A stretch of DNA of 64,000 nt from Opitutaceae bacterium (GCA_030693515.1 JAUYAK010000119.1:22963-86962); one strand, 5' to 3'. Counted from the first letter of the stretch, positions 1-7,387 are shown. Made by a program: numbers and translations. The notes: a model not told the origin generated them from the letters alone.

Positions 1-50
1 AGCGTCCAGCAGAAGCTTCGATGCTCTCCTTCGCTGGGAGTGTCCGAGTG

Positions 51-76
51 GATTCTTCGCTACGCTCAGAATGACA
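51..76. repeat. Short dispersed-type repeat
   Basis: The stretch reads as a GATTCTTCGC arm followed by TACGCTCAGAATGACA, with ATTCT and AGAAT able to pair. It lies outside any convincing gene, 27 bases beyond the stop of the minus-strand gene that begins this window. Short elements of this look (TCATTCTGAGCGTAGCGAAGAATC and variants) occur as dispersed intergenic repeats in many bacterial genomes. That identification is from memory, and only one copy is visible here. Confidence 0.4.
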
Positions 77-102
77 ATCAGGAGAATCTTTTTGATGCCT
101 TC

Positions 103-714
103 TCAGGGCTGCGTCGCGATGGTGAGGTCGGTCACGGGTTTGCCGGCGGCGTCGAGGAAGCGGACGCTGCCCTGCCAGTTGTTCTCCTCGTTGGCGACTT
201 TCAGCACGAGCACGTTGACGCCTTTCTTGAGGGTGACGTTCTTCGCCGCGTCTTCCGCGTCCTTCTCGAGCGTGCGGGTGTCCATGAATTTCACGAGCTC
301 CTTGCCGTTGAGCCAGACCTTGCCCTGGTCGTTGCTGTTCATGCGGAGGGTGAGGCCGGTCTTCTCGGCGGCGCAGACGACATACGCGACGGCCCAGCCG
401 ACGACCTGCTCGCCCTGCGAGGGATGCAGCTCCCGGAAATCGATGTAGAACTGCTTGGTCGTGACCTTTTCCCAGGTGAGCTCCTTGCCGCCGGCCTGCT
501 GGGTGCCGCCTTCCTTGGCGCCGGGCATGGCTTCGTTGGCAAACTGCTTTTTGTCGATGGCCTCCGCGCCGCCGCCTTCGCCGATGGAGAGTGGCGCGAG
601 GATGAGCCAGTCGCGGATGAAGCCCTCGGCGTCGGGTTTGCCGTTTTGGGCAAAGGCCGGCAGCGCGAGCGCGGCGGCGAGGAGCGAGGCGGAGACACAG
701 TGGCGGAGGTGCAT
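103..714 (-). CDS. Exported protein with jelly-roll-like sugar-binding fold
   Basis: A 203-aa protein with a clear signal peptide (about residues 1-22, hydrophobic core then AFAQ). No catalytic motif was recognised. The C-terminal half carries the alternating strand pattern LTLRMNSNDQGKVWLNGKEL followed by LKKGVNVLVLKVANEENNW. That pattern is typical of the galactose-binding-like or PA14-like beta sandwich at the ends of verrucomicrobial and planctomycetal exported enzymes, where a small ligand-binding domain senses or holds sugar. It is transcribed divergently from the methyltransferase at 824. Function is unknown; the fold is inferred from pattern only. Confidence 0.75.
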   Translation of the reverse strand: MHLRHCVSASLLAAALALPAFAQNGKPDAEGFIRDWLILAPLSIGEGGGAEAIDKKQFANEAMPGAKEGGTQQAGGKELTWEKVTTKQFYIDFRELHPSQGEQVVGWAVAYVVCAAEKTGLTLRMNSNDQGKVWLNGKELVKFMDTRTLEKDAEDAAKNVTLKKGVNVLVLKVANEENNWQGSVRFLDAAGKPVTDLTIATQP

Positions 715-823
715 GGGGGGAGGGGTTGCGCGGGAGTCAGGCGGGAGCGCGGCCCAAATTCAACTCCCGATGCGGCGCAGAAACCGGGTTGCCGCGCCGC
801 GGCCGGCGGCCAGTGTCGCCGGC

Positions 824-1495
824 ATGAGCACCTGCCCCGCCCCTCGTCTTTCGTTTGCCGCCGCGCTGCGTGTCGTCGCTTTGCTGGCCGTGGTTGCCGC
901 CGCAGCCTTGCCCGCGCGCGCCCAGCTCGGCGCCCGCACCACGGGAGAGTGGCTGAAGACCCTCGATGCGCAGAACCGCGTCGCAAAGCTGAAGGTGGAC
1001 GAAGCCGTGGCGCTGCTAAAACTCAAACCCACCGACGTGGTCGCCGACATCGGCGCGGGCTCGGGGGTCTTCACGTTGCCGCTGGCCAAGGCGGTCGCTG
1101 CCGGGCGCGTGTATGCCGTCGATATTGACCAGGGCCTCGTGGACCACATCGCGGCGAAGGCCAAGGAGGCCAAGGCCGACCACGTGCGGCCGGTGCTCGG
1201 CAAGTTCACGGACCCGAACCTGCCGGCGCGCGATGTGGACGTGGCTTTCATCTACGACGTGCTGCACCACATCGAGGACCGCGCGGAGTATCTCAAGAAT
1301 CTCGCGCCCTACCTCAAACCCGGCGGCCGCATCGCCGTGATCGATTTTTTCCCGGAGCTCGGGCCGCACAAAAGCGACCCCAAGCTGCAAATCACGCGCG
1401 AGCAGACAAAGGCGTGGATGGCCGCCGCCGGCCTCAAGGTCCTCGCCGAGCACAAGCTCTATGACGACAAGTGGTATGTCGTCTACGGGCGGTGA
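824..1495 (+). CDS. Exported class I SAM-dependent methyltransferase
   Basis: A 223-aa protein. The frame is open much further upstream (from 455), but the ATG at 824 is preferred because it gives a clean signal peptide (about residues 1-35, ending ALPARAQ), while the upstream part overlaps the divergent gene in low-complexity sequence. The Rossmann motif I is VVADIGAGSGVF, and later motifs include YDVLHHIEDRAEYL and LKPGGRIAVIDFFP, as in UbiE-like methyltransferases. Exported methyltransferases of this kind are common in this phylum, but their substrates are not known. The gene converges on the aldo/keto reductase, with hairpins between them. Confidence 0.85.
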   Translation: MSTCPAPRLSFAAALRVVALLAVVAAAALPARAQLGARTTGEWLKTLDAQNRVAKLKVDEAVALLKLKPTDVVADIGAGSGVFTLPLAKAVAAGRVYAVDIDQGLVDHIAAKAKEAKADHVRPVLGKFTDPNLPARDVDVAFIYDVLHHIEDRAEYLKNLAPYLKPGGRIAVIDFFPELGPHKSDPKLQITREQTKAWMAAAGLKVLAEHKLYDDKWYVVYGR

Positions 1496-1519
1496 TTCGT
1501 AGCGGCTTTGCTTTTTGTA

Positions 1520-1542
1520 GGGCTCGACCTTGGTCGATGCCC
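1520..1542. repeat. REP-like hairpin between convergent genes
   Basis: GGGC-TCGACC is followed by a TT loop and then GGTCGA-T-GCCC, a 10-bp stem with one bulged T. It lies 24 bases after the methyltransferase stop. There is no T-run after the stem, so it is more likely a REP-like element or a weak bidirectional terminator than a classic intrinsic terminator. Confidence 0.6.
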
Positions 1543-1563
1543 GGCTGGAGTTTCCCGCCTTAA

Positions 1564-1583
1564 GGCCTGAGCTAGCTCAGGCC
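1564..1583. repeat. 20-bp perfect palindrome
   Basis: GGCCTGAGCTAGCTCAGGCC equals its own reverse complement. It sits between the convergent ends of the methyltransferase (stop at 1495) and the aldo/keto reductase (stop at 1614), just after another hairpin. It may help terminate transcription from both sides, or be part of a compound REP element with the hairpin at 1520. Confidence 0.7.
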
Positions 1584-1613
1584 CTGCAGTTCAGAAGGGA
1601 TGGGCCGTTGGTC

Positions 1614-2600
1614 TCAGTCGAAAATCGGCATGAAGGTGTTGAATGCCTTCTCGCCGAAGTGGCCCGGGTCGTTGAAGCGGCGGTGCCGGTCGAGCCGGTC
1701 GATGGCCGCCATCTCCTCGGCGGTGAGCGCGAAGTCGAACAGCGCGAGGTTCTCCGCCAGCCGCGCGGGCGTCTGCGTTTTCGGAATCACCGCGCAGCCG
1801 CGTTGCACACCCCAGCGCAGCACGATCTGCGCGGGCGTGCGGCGGTGGCGCGCGGCGAGTGCGGTGACGACGGGGTCGCGGAGCACGTTCTCCTCGGCGG
1901 TCGCCATACCGATGGACTCGTAGGACGGCGACCCGAGCGGCGAGAAGGCGGTCACGGCGATGTTTTCCTGCGCGCAGTAGCGCAGCATCCGCGGCTGCGT
2001 GAGATACGGGTGCAGCTCGATCTGGTGGACCGCGGGGCGGATGGCGGCGTAGCTCAGCACATCGCGCAGCGCGGAGATGTTCAGGTTGCACACGCCGATG
2101 CGCTGCACGAGGCCGGCGCGCTGCAGCTCCTCCATCGCGCCCCACGTGTCGGCGTAGGGCACCTTGATGGGCTGCATCGCGGGCCGCGCGGCCTTGGGAT
2201 CGTGAAGCCACTCGGGCGGGTAGCGCACGTCGAACGGCACAAACGCGAGCGCGATGGGGAAATGCACGAGGTAGAGATCGAGCGTGTCGAGCCGCAGGTC
2301 GCGCAACGAGCGCTCGCAGGCGGCGCGCACGTGCTTGGGCTCGTGGTAGGTGTTCCAGAGCTTGGAGGTCACCCACAGATCCTCGCGGCGGCAGAGGCCG
2401 TCGCGCAGCGCGGCGGCGAGGCCTTCGCCGACCTGCCGCTCGTTGCCGTAGTCGCACGCGCAATCGAGGTGCCGGTAGCCGGCGCGAATCGCCTCATGCA
2501 CGAGCGCGGGCGTCGTGGGCTGCGGCATTTTCCAAAAACCGAGGCCGACGGCGGGAAACTGGCCGCCATCGGGGAGGGTGAGCGCGGGGACGGGGGACAT
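1614..2600 (-). CDS. Aldo/keto reductase
   Basis: A 328-aa cytosolic NAD(P)H-dependent carbonyl reductase of the aldo/keto reductase superfamily. The TIM-barrel signatures are in order: GLGFWKMPQ at the first strand, GYRHLDCACDYGNE giving the catalytic Asp46 and Tyr51, LWVTSKLW giving Lys80, and DLYLVHFP giving His113, so the catalytic tetrad is complete. Later GVCNLNISAL and QIELHPYLTQP match the family, as does VIPKTQTPARLAENL near the cofactor phosphate site. Its length and motifs resemble xylose/aldose reductases, so sugar aldehyde reduction is plausible, but the substrate is not shown by sequence. Confidence 0.93.
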   Translation of the reverse strand: MSPVPALTLPDGGQFPAVGLGFWKMPQPTTPALVHEAIRAGYRHLDCACDYGNERQVGEGLAAALRDGLCRREDLWVTSKLWNTYHEPKHVRAACERSLRDLRLDTLDLYLVHFPIALAFVPFDVRYPPEWLHDPKAARPAMQPIKVPYADTWGAMEELQRAGLVQRIGVCNLNISALRDVLSYAAIRPAVHQIELHPYLTQPRMLRYCAQENIAVTAFSPLGSPSYESIGMATAEENVLRDPVVTALAARHRRTPAQIVLRWGVQRGCAVIPKTQTPARLAENLALFDFALTAEEMAAIDRLDRHRRFNDPGHFGEKAFNTFMPIFD

Positions 2601-2904
2601 GGCGCGGGAGTTAGCGCAGTCCGCGTGGTCGCGTCACGGCGGAAGTGGGGCGGCGGCCGCCTCCACCCGCGTCGGCGCTTTCATTCCGCCGGCGATGGCC
2701 CGAAATAATCCCGGTGAGGAAACGCGGCCCTCGGCGTTCGCAGGCGGCAGGTGGGCGACGCGCTTTTGTTTCCCGCCTCTTTCTGGGTGCGCAGCGGTTG
2801 GGCAACGCCCAACGTCAAAGGCTAGGCATTTAGCCAGACAGACCAACGAGATACGCAATCCGGCGAGGTGCGCATGACACGCGGTTGACAACCCAACCAA
2901 AGTC
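2601..2904. other. Intergenic region before the integrase
   Basis: No convincing gene. The stretch has three short inverted repeats: GTTGGGC/GCCCAAC with an AAC loop (2797-2813), GGCTA/TAGCC (2820-2835) and GGTTG-A-CAACC (2883-2893). The last lies 12 bases before the integrase start. These are candidate recombinase, excisionase or attachment-site elements, since integrase genes usually lie beside one attachment site. No tRNA 3' end and no matching direct repeat on the far side of the element could be found by eye. Confidence 0.5.
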
Positions 2905-4146
2905 ATGAGCCAACCCATCGTCCTCACCAACGGACAACACGAAATCAAAATCTACACGGTCCAAAATCGGGGCCGTTCTGTCTTCCAACTCTCGTATTAC
3001 GAAGGCGGTCATCGTCAGCGTCAGACGTGCGGCAAACTGTCCGACGCGCGCCGCGAAGCCAAGGTTGTTCTCGGCCGGCTCGCGATCAACACCCACGAGG
3101 CCGATGAACTCTCCATCGCCGACATGGAAAGCTACGTCATCGCGCGCAAACACATCGCGGCGACCGGACTGCCGCTGCACGTTTGCGCGGAGCTATTCGC
3201 CCAGGCGCACACGAAGCTCGGCGGGCGCTCGTTGCTCGATGCCGCGGAGTTTTTCACGGACTACCACCCGACCGATGTCGTCTGCAAGCCACTCACCGAG
3301 TTGATCAACGACTTTGCCGAACGCCGGAAGGCGATGAGCGTTCATTCGGACTACATCGCGGACATTCGCCGACAGCTCGGCCGCCTTGCGGTGGCGAATC
3401 CCGGCCGCAGTCTCGCGCAACTCCGCACCGCGGACGTCGACCGCTGGCTCGGCGGCCAGGTCTGGCATCCGATCACGAAGAACAACGTGCGAAAAATTCT
3501 GATCACGTTTGGCAATTGGGCGAAGGCGAACCGTTACCTGCCGGCGAATCGCCCGACCGAATTTGACGGGCTCATGATCTACAAGGAGCCGCCGACAAAA
3601 GTCGAAATCTACACCCCAGCCGAACTCGGGACGATGTTTACAACGGTCGAGGCGCGCCGCCCGGAGCTGCTGCCGTGGCTCGCGTGTGCGGCCTACACCG
3701 GGGCGCGCGTATCCGAGATCGACCATCTCGCGTGGGAGAACATCAACTTCGCCCGCAACTTTGTGGAGATTGAGTCCAGCAAGGTCCGCACGAAAGCCCG
3801 CCGGTTGGTGCCGCTCCAAGACGCCTTGAAAAATCGATTGCTACCCTATCGCCGCGATCTCGGTCCAATCAATGTCTATGTCGATCCACAGGCCGCCCTC
3901 AAACGCATCGCCGCCGAAGTCGGACTCGAACTGAAGGCGAACGGCTTTCGTCACAGCTACATCAGCTATCGGCTCGCCGCGATCAACGACACTGCCCGCG
4001 TCGCACTGGAAGCGGGCAATTCGCCGGAGGTTATTTTCCAGCACTACCGGGAATTGGTCTCTCCCGAGGACGCTGCCCAATGGTTTGCCAATGAACTGCC
4101 CACCGTCGCGAAGCCGGACAACGTCATCACCATCAAATCGGCCTGA
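2905..4146 (+). CDS. Tyrosine recombinase/integrase
   Basis: A 413-aa site-specific integrase. The N-terminal third (about 10-60) is the short strand-rich domain that precedes many phage integrases. Residues about 130-215 form the SAM-like core-binding domain (DYIADIRRQLGRLAV, NNVRKILITFGNWAKANRYL), and residues about 235-400 the catalytic domain. Catalytic Arg268 lies in TGARVSEIDHLAWEN. Lys293 is in SSKVRTKARRLVPL, Arg349 in NGFRHSY, and the nucleophile Tyr381 in VIFQHYREL. The two family histidines look replaced by Asn346 and Asn372. It starts a small integrated element, and the excisionase-like gene follows directly. Confidence 0.92.
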   Translation: MSQPIVLTNGQHEIKIYTVQNRGRSVFQLSYYEGGHRQRQTCGKLSDARREAKVVLGRLAINTHEADELSIADMESYVIARKHIAATGLPLHVCAELFAQAHTKLGGRSLLDAAEFFTDYHPTDVVCKPLTELINDFAERRKAMSVHSDYIADIRRQLGRLAVANPGRSLAQLRTADVDRWLGGQVWHPITKNNVRKILITFGNWAKANRYLPANRPTEFDGLMIYKEPPTKVEIYTPAELGTMFTTVEARRPELLPWLACAAYTGARVSEIDHLAWENINFARNFVEIESSKVRTKARRLVPLQDALKNRLLPYRRDLGPINVYVDPQAALKRIAAEVGLELKANGFRHSYISYRLAAINDTARVALEAGNSPEVIFQHYRELVSPEDAAQWFANELPTVAKPDNVITIKSA

Positions 4147-4181
4147 GAAGCGGACCTAACTTGACAGCGGCGGCTTGATGA

Positions 4182-4445
4182 ATGGCCGAAGATCAAGCTA
4201 CCGCTTCTCCTGAAATTCACGGAACACCTGAAACGCTCTGGACGGTTTCCAATGTCGCGAGGTTTTTCGGCTGCACCGTGCGGCACGTGATCAATCTTCA
4301 AGCGAACGGCTTGCCGCACTTCTATCTTGGCCGGCTCGTGCGGTTCGATCCCGCCGAGGTGCGTGAATTTCTCAAGACCAACCGCCGAATCGCTGCGACT
4401 AAATCGCGACGTGCGGCGCGCTCCCATTCCGTCCCGTCGGACTAA
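4182..4445 (+). CDS. Excisionase-like MerR/HTH_17 DNA-binding protein
   Basis: An 87-aa basic protein with one winged helix-turn-helix of the excisionase/MerR type: LWTVSNVARFFGCTVRHVINLQ, then GLPHFYLGRLVRFDPAEVREFL. This is the usual layout in which the wing is the GRLVRF hairpin. It sits 35 bases after the integrase in the same direction, so it probably acts as the recombination directionality factor or as a regulator of the element. Its stop overlaps by 4 bases the stop of the convergent gene at 4442. Confidence 0.85.
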   Translation: MAEDQATASPEIHGTPETLWTVSNVARFFGCTVRHVINLQANGLPHFYLGRLVRFDPAEVREFLKTNRRIAATKSRRAARSHSVPSD

Positions 4446-5137
4446 TTCGCGCCGGGGTCGCCCGGCGGACATGCCGTGTTTGCCAGCACGGTGGCGCGCA
4501 TCGTGTCCAGAAATCTGGTGAGCGGCTGGAGTTCTTCGAGCGCAAGCCCGGCGGTGGATGCCGGCCAGCGCGTCCAGACGCTGCGCAGTTGTTCTGCCGC
4601 TCGGGCGGCGGCGCGCAGTTCACGCATGAGACGGAACCCCGGCGCCGACTCCGCGGCGGGGGTGTCGCGGGGAGACGTTGCGACGTGAAGTCGGATGCGA
4701 CGACGCAGTTCCGCGGTTGCGACTTTTTCATGTTCCGCCATCGCGAGCCAGTGCTCGATCTTCTCAGGGTCCGCGAAAGCCAACCCGACCTCGCAGTGAT
4801 GACTCCAGCTCAGGGCATCATGTCGCCGAGACAGAGGGATCCGCAGACAGACCATCTTGGCATTGCGGAGGGTGCCGGCGTCGAGGCCGGTCGCGGCGGC
4901 AAATTCTGCAATCTGGCCATGTCGAAGCCACCCACCATAGGCCAGCAAATCGCCGAGCCATGTGGTCACGGTGTGACGTTCGCCTGTCGCTGACCGTGCC
5001 AACCTCGACAACTGCGAGACAAGTTCGCGTCGCGCCCCAGGCTCCAATTTCGGAGTCAGGGCAAGCCCCAGTCGCGTTGCATGCACCACGGCGGCTCCCG
5101 GCAACGACGCGATGAGCTGGTTCAGGTCAGTTTGCAT
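4442..5137 (-). CDS. Unknown mobile-element protein, ParB/phage-regulator-like stretch
   Basis: A 231-aa mostly alpha-helical protein that I do not recognise as a named family. The middle part, with ALSWSHHCEVGLAF, then DPEKIEHWLAMAEHEKVATAEL and RRRIR, resembles the region in phage and plasmid ParB-like or DUF3102-like regulators where a WSHH..EV motif is followed by a W-L-x-x-A helix and an ELRRRIR helix. DNA binding is therefore likely, but this is inference. It is the last gene of a three-gene minus-strand unit, overlapping the 130-aa gene by 11 bases. It converges on the excisionase-like gene. Confidence 0.75.
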   Translation of the reverse strand: MQTDLNQLIASLPGAAVVHATRLGLALTPKLEPGARRELVSQLSRLARSATGERHTVTTWLGDLLAYGGWLRHGQIAEFAAATGLDAGTLRNAKMVCLRIPLSRRHDALSWSHHCEVGLAFADPEKIEHWLAMAEHEKVATAELRRRIRLHVATSPRDTPAAESAPGFRLMRELRAAARAAEQLRSVWTRWPASTAGLALEELQPLTRFLDTMRATVLANTACPPGDPGAN

Positions 5138-5519
5138 CGTGGCACTGCATCGGCCGGCACGGCAGGTTCACCCGGCGCTGCATTGCGATAACATGCTGCC
5201 GGAAACCCTCCGGCGTAAGGCCGTGCTTGCGCGCGTAGTCGCGCAGGCTCAGGCAGTCGAATTCCGCGACGCCTGTCGCGTGGATCAGCACATCCACCGC
5301 GAGGTCGCGGTTTCTCGCCCCGGCCAACTCGTAGACAAGATCGCGCACCGCGCGTATGGCGGCGGCACCATCACTCGGCGATTCCGCGTCGAGGGCAGCG
5401 CGTAGGTCGTCCAGCAGGCCCGCCTCGGCGCAATCCTTCAGAACATCCCCTACGCCAAGCCGAGCGGCGAATCCGACCGTTCCGGGGCGCTTAATGTGGT
5501 CGTATGTCAGCCGCGTCAT
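5127..5519 (-). CDS. Unknown 130-aa mobile-element protein
   Basis: A 130-aa protein of no family I can name. The first 90 residues look like a helical bundle (VGDVLKDCAEAGLLDDLRAAL, then AIRAVRDLVYELAGA). Near the end, LSLRDYARKHGLTPEGFRQHV has the look of a helix-turn-helix, so a DNA-binding role is possible. It overlaps both neighbours (4 bases with the upstream gene, 11 with the downstream gene), which indicates translational coupling and one transcript. Confidence 0.7.
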   Translation of the reverse strand: MTRLTYDHIKRPGTVGFAARLGVGDVLKDCAEAGLLDDLRAALDAESPSDGAAAIRAVRDLVYELAGARNRDLAVDVLIHATGVAEFDCLSLRDYARKHGLTPEGFRQHVIAMQRRVNLPCRPMQCHDAN

Positions 5520-5854
5520 GGCTTCTGTCCCACTGACGGCGCAATCAGTTTTTCAGCTTGATGTTTTTCCCAGCGCGCGCGGACGGCCGCGAGTGTGGCT
5601 TCGCACTCGATGAGCTTGGAGTCTACGAATGCCTCGAATTGATCGAGTTCGCGTCGATTGATCCATGTTGGTGCCTGCGCGAGCCAGGCGAGCCGCCCGG
5701 CGATGTCACCAAGCTCGTCATCCAAATCGGCGACGCCCTGATTCATCGTCTCCATCGACTGGAGGGCGAACTCGTAAGTCGGATCACCCGGCGTCACACC
5801 ACGGTCCGCCAGATCCTGCCTGATTTTCCGACTTATCTCTTCGCGTGTCGCCAT
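5516..5854 (-). CDS. Unknown 112-aa mobile-element protein
   Basis: A 112-aa acidic helical protein. The open frame runs upstream to 6049, but the ATG at 5854 (MATREEISRKIRQDL) is preferred: the upstream part reads through a tandem repeat and overlaps another candidate gene in a different frame. The sequence VTPGDPTYEFALQSMETMNQGVADLDDEL is followed by long helices up to the C-terminus, suggesting a coiled-coil or helical hairpin protein. It is the first gene of the three-gene unit, with an ATGA overlap to the next. Function unknown. Confidence 0.7.
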   Translation of the reverse strand: MATREEISRKIRQDLADRGVTPGDPTYEFALQSMETMNQGVADLDDELGDIAGRLAWLAQAPTWINRRELDQFEAFVDSKLIECEATLAAVRARWEKHQAEKLIAPSVGQKP

Positions 5855-5877
5855 GACTTGACTTCGAATGACAACCT

Positions 5878-5917
5878 CTTGCCGTGGTGCCGTCCGTCTT
5901 GCCGTGGTGCCGTCCGT
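5878..5917. repeat. 20-bp perfect tandem repeat, two copies
   Basis: CTTGCCGTGGTGCCGTCCGT occurs at 5878-5897 and again at 5898-5917 without a mismatch. It lies 24 bases upstream of the start of the minus-strand three-gene unit (start 5854) and just beyond the 3' end of the small gene at 5920. Directly repeated 20-mers in this position could be iterons or operators for one of the element's own DNA-binding proteins, or simply a recent slippage duplication. Confidence 0.9.
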
Positions 5918-5919
5918 CG

Positions 5920-6234
5920 TCAGTTCCGGCTTACATCCTCCGGATGGACCGACCGTAACGCGCGGAGCCCGCCACCGGCCTTCATTTCGCGCGATGGTTG
6001 CCGCGGTTTGCGCGGGAGCGCTACACGCACGCGGCGGCGCGCGGCGCAATCGCCGATGCAGTCGAAATAGTCCTTCGCGATGCCACCCGGTGTGCGGTTT
6101 ATCAGTTGAAATTGGATCAGCGCGACGGCGTTGGGCGCGTCAGCGCCGCATTCTTTGCGCACAAGGCGGGCGGCGAGGACGAATATTCGGTAGTGGCTGC
6201 GAAGGACAGAGACGTGGATCGTGGTCGATTTCAT
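5920..6234 (-). CDS. Small hypothetical protein of the mobile element
   Basis: A 104-aa basic open frame starting with MKSTTIHVSVLRSHYRIFVL, preceding the three-gene unit in the same direction. Residues 1-70 have a natural composition, with alternating strand and helix character and a LIQFQLINRTPGGIAKDYFDCIGD stretch. The last 30 residues are arginine-rich and could be random. No family recognised. It is kept because it fills the space between the element's last unit and its probable right end, but it may not be a gene. Confidence 0.4.
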   Translation of the reverse strand: MKSTTIHVSVLRSHYRIFVLAARLVRKECGADAPNAVALIQFQLINRTPGGIAKDYFDCIGDCAARRRVRVALPRKPRQPSREMKAGGGLRALRSVHPEDVSRN

Positions 6235-6325
6235 GTTGGCGGGAGTTTTGCATTTCGTGGTTGGGAACGCATCGCCACTGCTACCATTGGTCGTGATATA
6301 GAATTTCGACCCGCGCTGGCCCGCT

Positions 6326-6347
6326 CCACCCGGCTTGACCGGGGTGG
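6326..6347. terminator. Hairpin downstream of the AraC gene
   Basis: CCACCCGG, a CTTGA loop and CCGGGGTGG form an 8-bp GC-rich stem with one bulged G. It lies about 100 bases downstream of the stop of the minus-strand AraC gene, between that gene and the integrated element. There is no T-run on either side, so termination is only a possibility. Confidence 0.3.
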
Positions 6348-6444
6348 AACCATCGCGGTGTGGCGGGTTGTCGAAGAACGGCCTCAGTCTATCATTAACC
6401 TACTGCCGCCGTCTCGGCGACCCGCCCGAAAATTTCGGCCAAGC

Positions 6445-7350
6445 TCACGGTCGGGCGGCGTCACGCACCTCGCTTGGAATAGTGTGTCGCAGCTCCCAAA
6501 ACCAGCGCGCCATCTGCGTCTGATCGCAAAAACCGCACTGCGTGGCGATGTCGATGGCCTTCAAATCGGTGGTCTGGAGCAACACGATGGCGTGCTCCAC
6601 CTGACACCCGCGAAAATAGGCACGCGGCGTCTGGGCCAACGATTTTTCAAACAGTCGGCAAAAATGATTGCGGCTGAAGCCGGCGATTCGCGCCAGTGCA
6701 GTGAGATCGTAGTCTTCGTGATAGTGGGCGTCGATGTGCGCGATTACACGCTGAAGCGCCTCGATCGGGAGTCCGCCGCGTCGGTCAATGGGCGCTTCTC
6801 CATCGAAGAGACTATGCAGGACATGCGTTGCCAATACGGTCCCGATACATTCGACATAGAGCGCGGTCGGCCGCTTTTCCCCGCGACAAAAGCTGCGGAG
6901 GGCGTCGGCCGATTGAACGATTAACGCGGCCCGGCGACCAAGCAGGGTGACATCCCCGGTCGTCACTCCTCCGATTTCCGCTTTCGCGGTTTCATGCACG
7001 AATCGGGGCTCGAGCAGCAGCGTAGCTACATGGTCGTCGCTGGACCAGCTTAGCAAATGTGACACCCACGCTCCGATCACGATCACCTTGGGTCCTTCGA
7101 AGCGCTGCTTTCGCCACGCGCCGTCCGGGGTCTGATGTGAAATCTCGCACCAAGCTGAAGCGTCGAGCAGCGCCAAGATGCGCGTTTGCGCGCAGCTCGT
7201 TGGGCTTTCGTCGGAGGTTCGTGCGCCGATTTGCACACTGACGCCACGGCCGGGAATCAGCCAGGCTTCGATGCTCTTGCCGGCAGGCGCAACCGCGGCA
7301 GCGGCGAGCGAATCTTTGTTGGTGTCTTGGGATGGTGTTAGGTCGGGCAT
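6445..7350 (-). CDS. AraC-family transcriptional regulator
   Basis: A 301-aa regulator. The N-terminal part (about 1-190) is a sensor domain I cannot assign. The C-terminal 105 residues form a double helix-turn-helix: LQRVIAHIDAHYHEDYDLTALARIAGFSRNHFCRLFEK is the first unit with its recognition helix, and LKAIDIATQCGFCDQTQMARWFWE the second. Such proteins activate nearby sugar or stress genes. Its start codon is only 4 bases from a strong hairpin with a T-run, so expression may be attenuated or the real start may be internal. The base composition is less GC-rich than neighbouring genes, so it may have arrived with the element. Confidence 0.88.
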   Translation of the reverse strand: MPDLTPSQDTNKDSLAAAAVAPAGKSIEAWLIPGRGVSVQIGARTSDESPTSCAQTRILALLDASAWCEISHQTPDGAWRKQRFEGPKVIVIGAWVSHLLSWSSDDHVATLLLEPRFVHETAKAEIGGVTTGDVTLLGRRAALIVQSADALRSFCRGEKRPTALYVECIGTVLATHVLHSLFDGEAPIDRRGGLPIEALQRVIAHIDAHYHEDYDLTALARIAGFSRNHFCRLFEKSLAQTPRAYFRGCQVEHAIVLLQTTDLKAIDIATQCGFCDQTQMARWFWELRHTIPSEVRDAARP

Positions 7351-7354
7351 ACGA

Positions 7355-7387
7355 AAAATGCCCGCGCCGCCGCCCCGCGGGCATTTT
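7355..7387 (-). terminator. Strong bidirectional terminator-like hairpin at the AraC start
   Basis: AAAATGCCCGCG and CGCGGGCATTTT form a perfect 12-bp stem with a 9-base loop. Read on the minus strand the stem ends in TTTTT and then, two bases later, comes the ATG of the AraC gene. On the plus strand it also ends in TTTT. It has every feature of an intrinsic terminator but no recognisable gene directly before it on either strand. It may protect the AraC gene from read-through or attenuate it. Confidence 0.8.

Noticed and set aside
1530..2708. 392-aa open frame on + opposite the aldo/keto reductase gene
   Set aside because: It is an antisense frame of a gene with all family motifs; its composition is Arg/His/Gly-rich with no domain pattern.
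2797..6440. Exact attachment repeats of the integrated element
   Set aside because: No direct repeat longer than about 10 bases could be found by eye at both sides, and no tRNA or tmRNA 3' end is visible.
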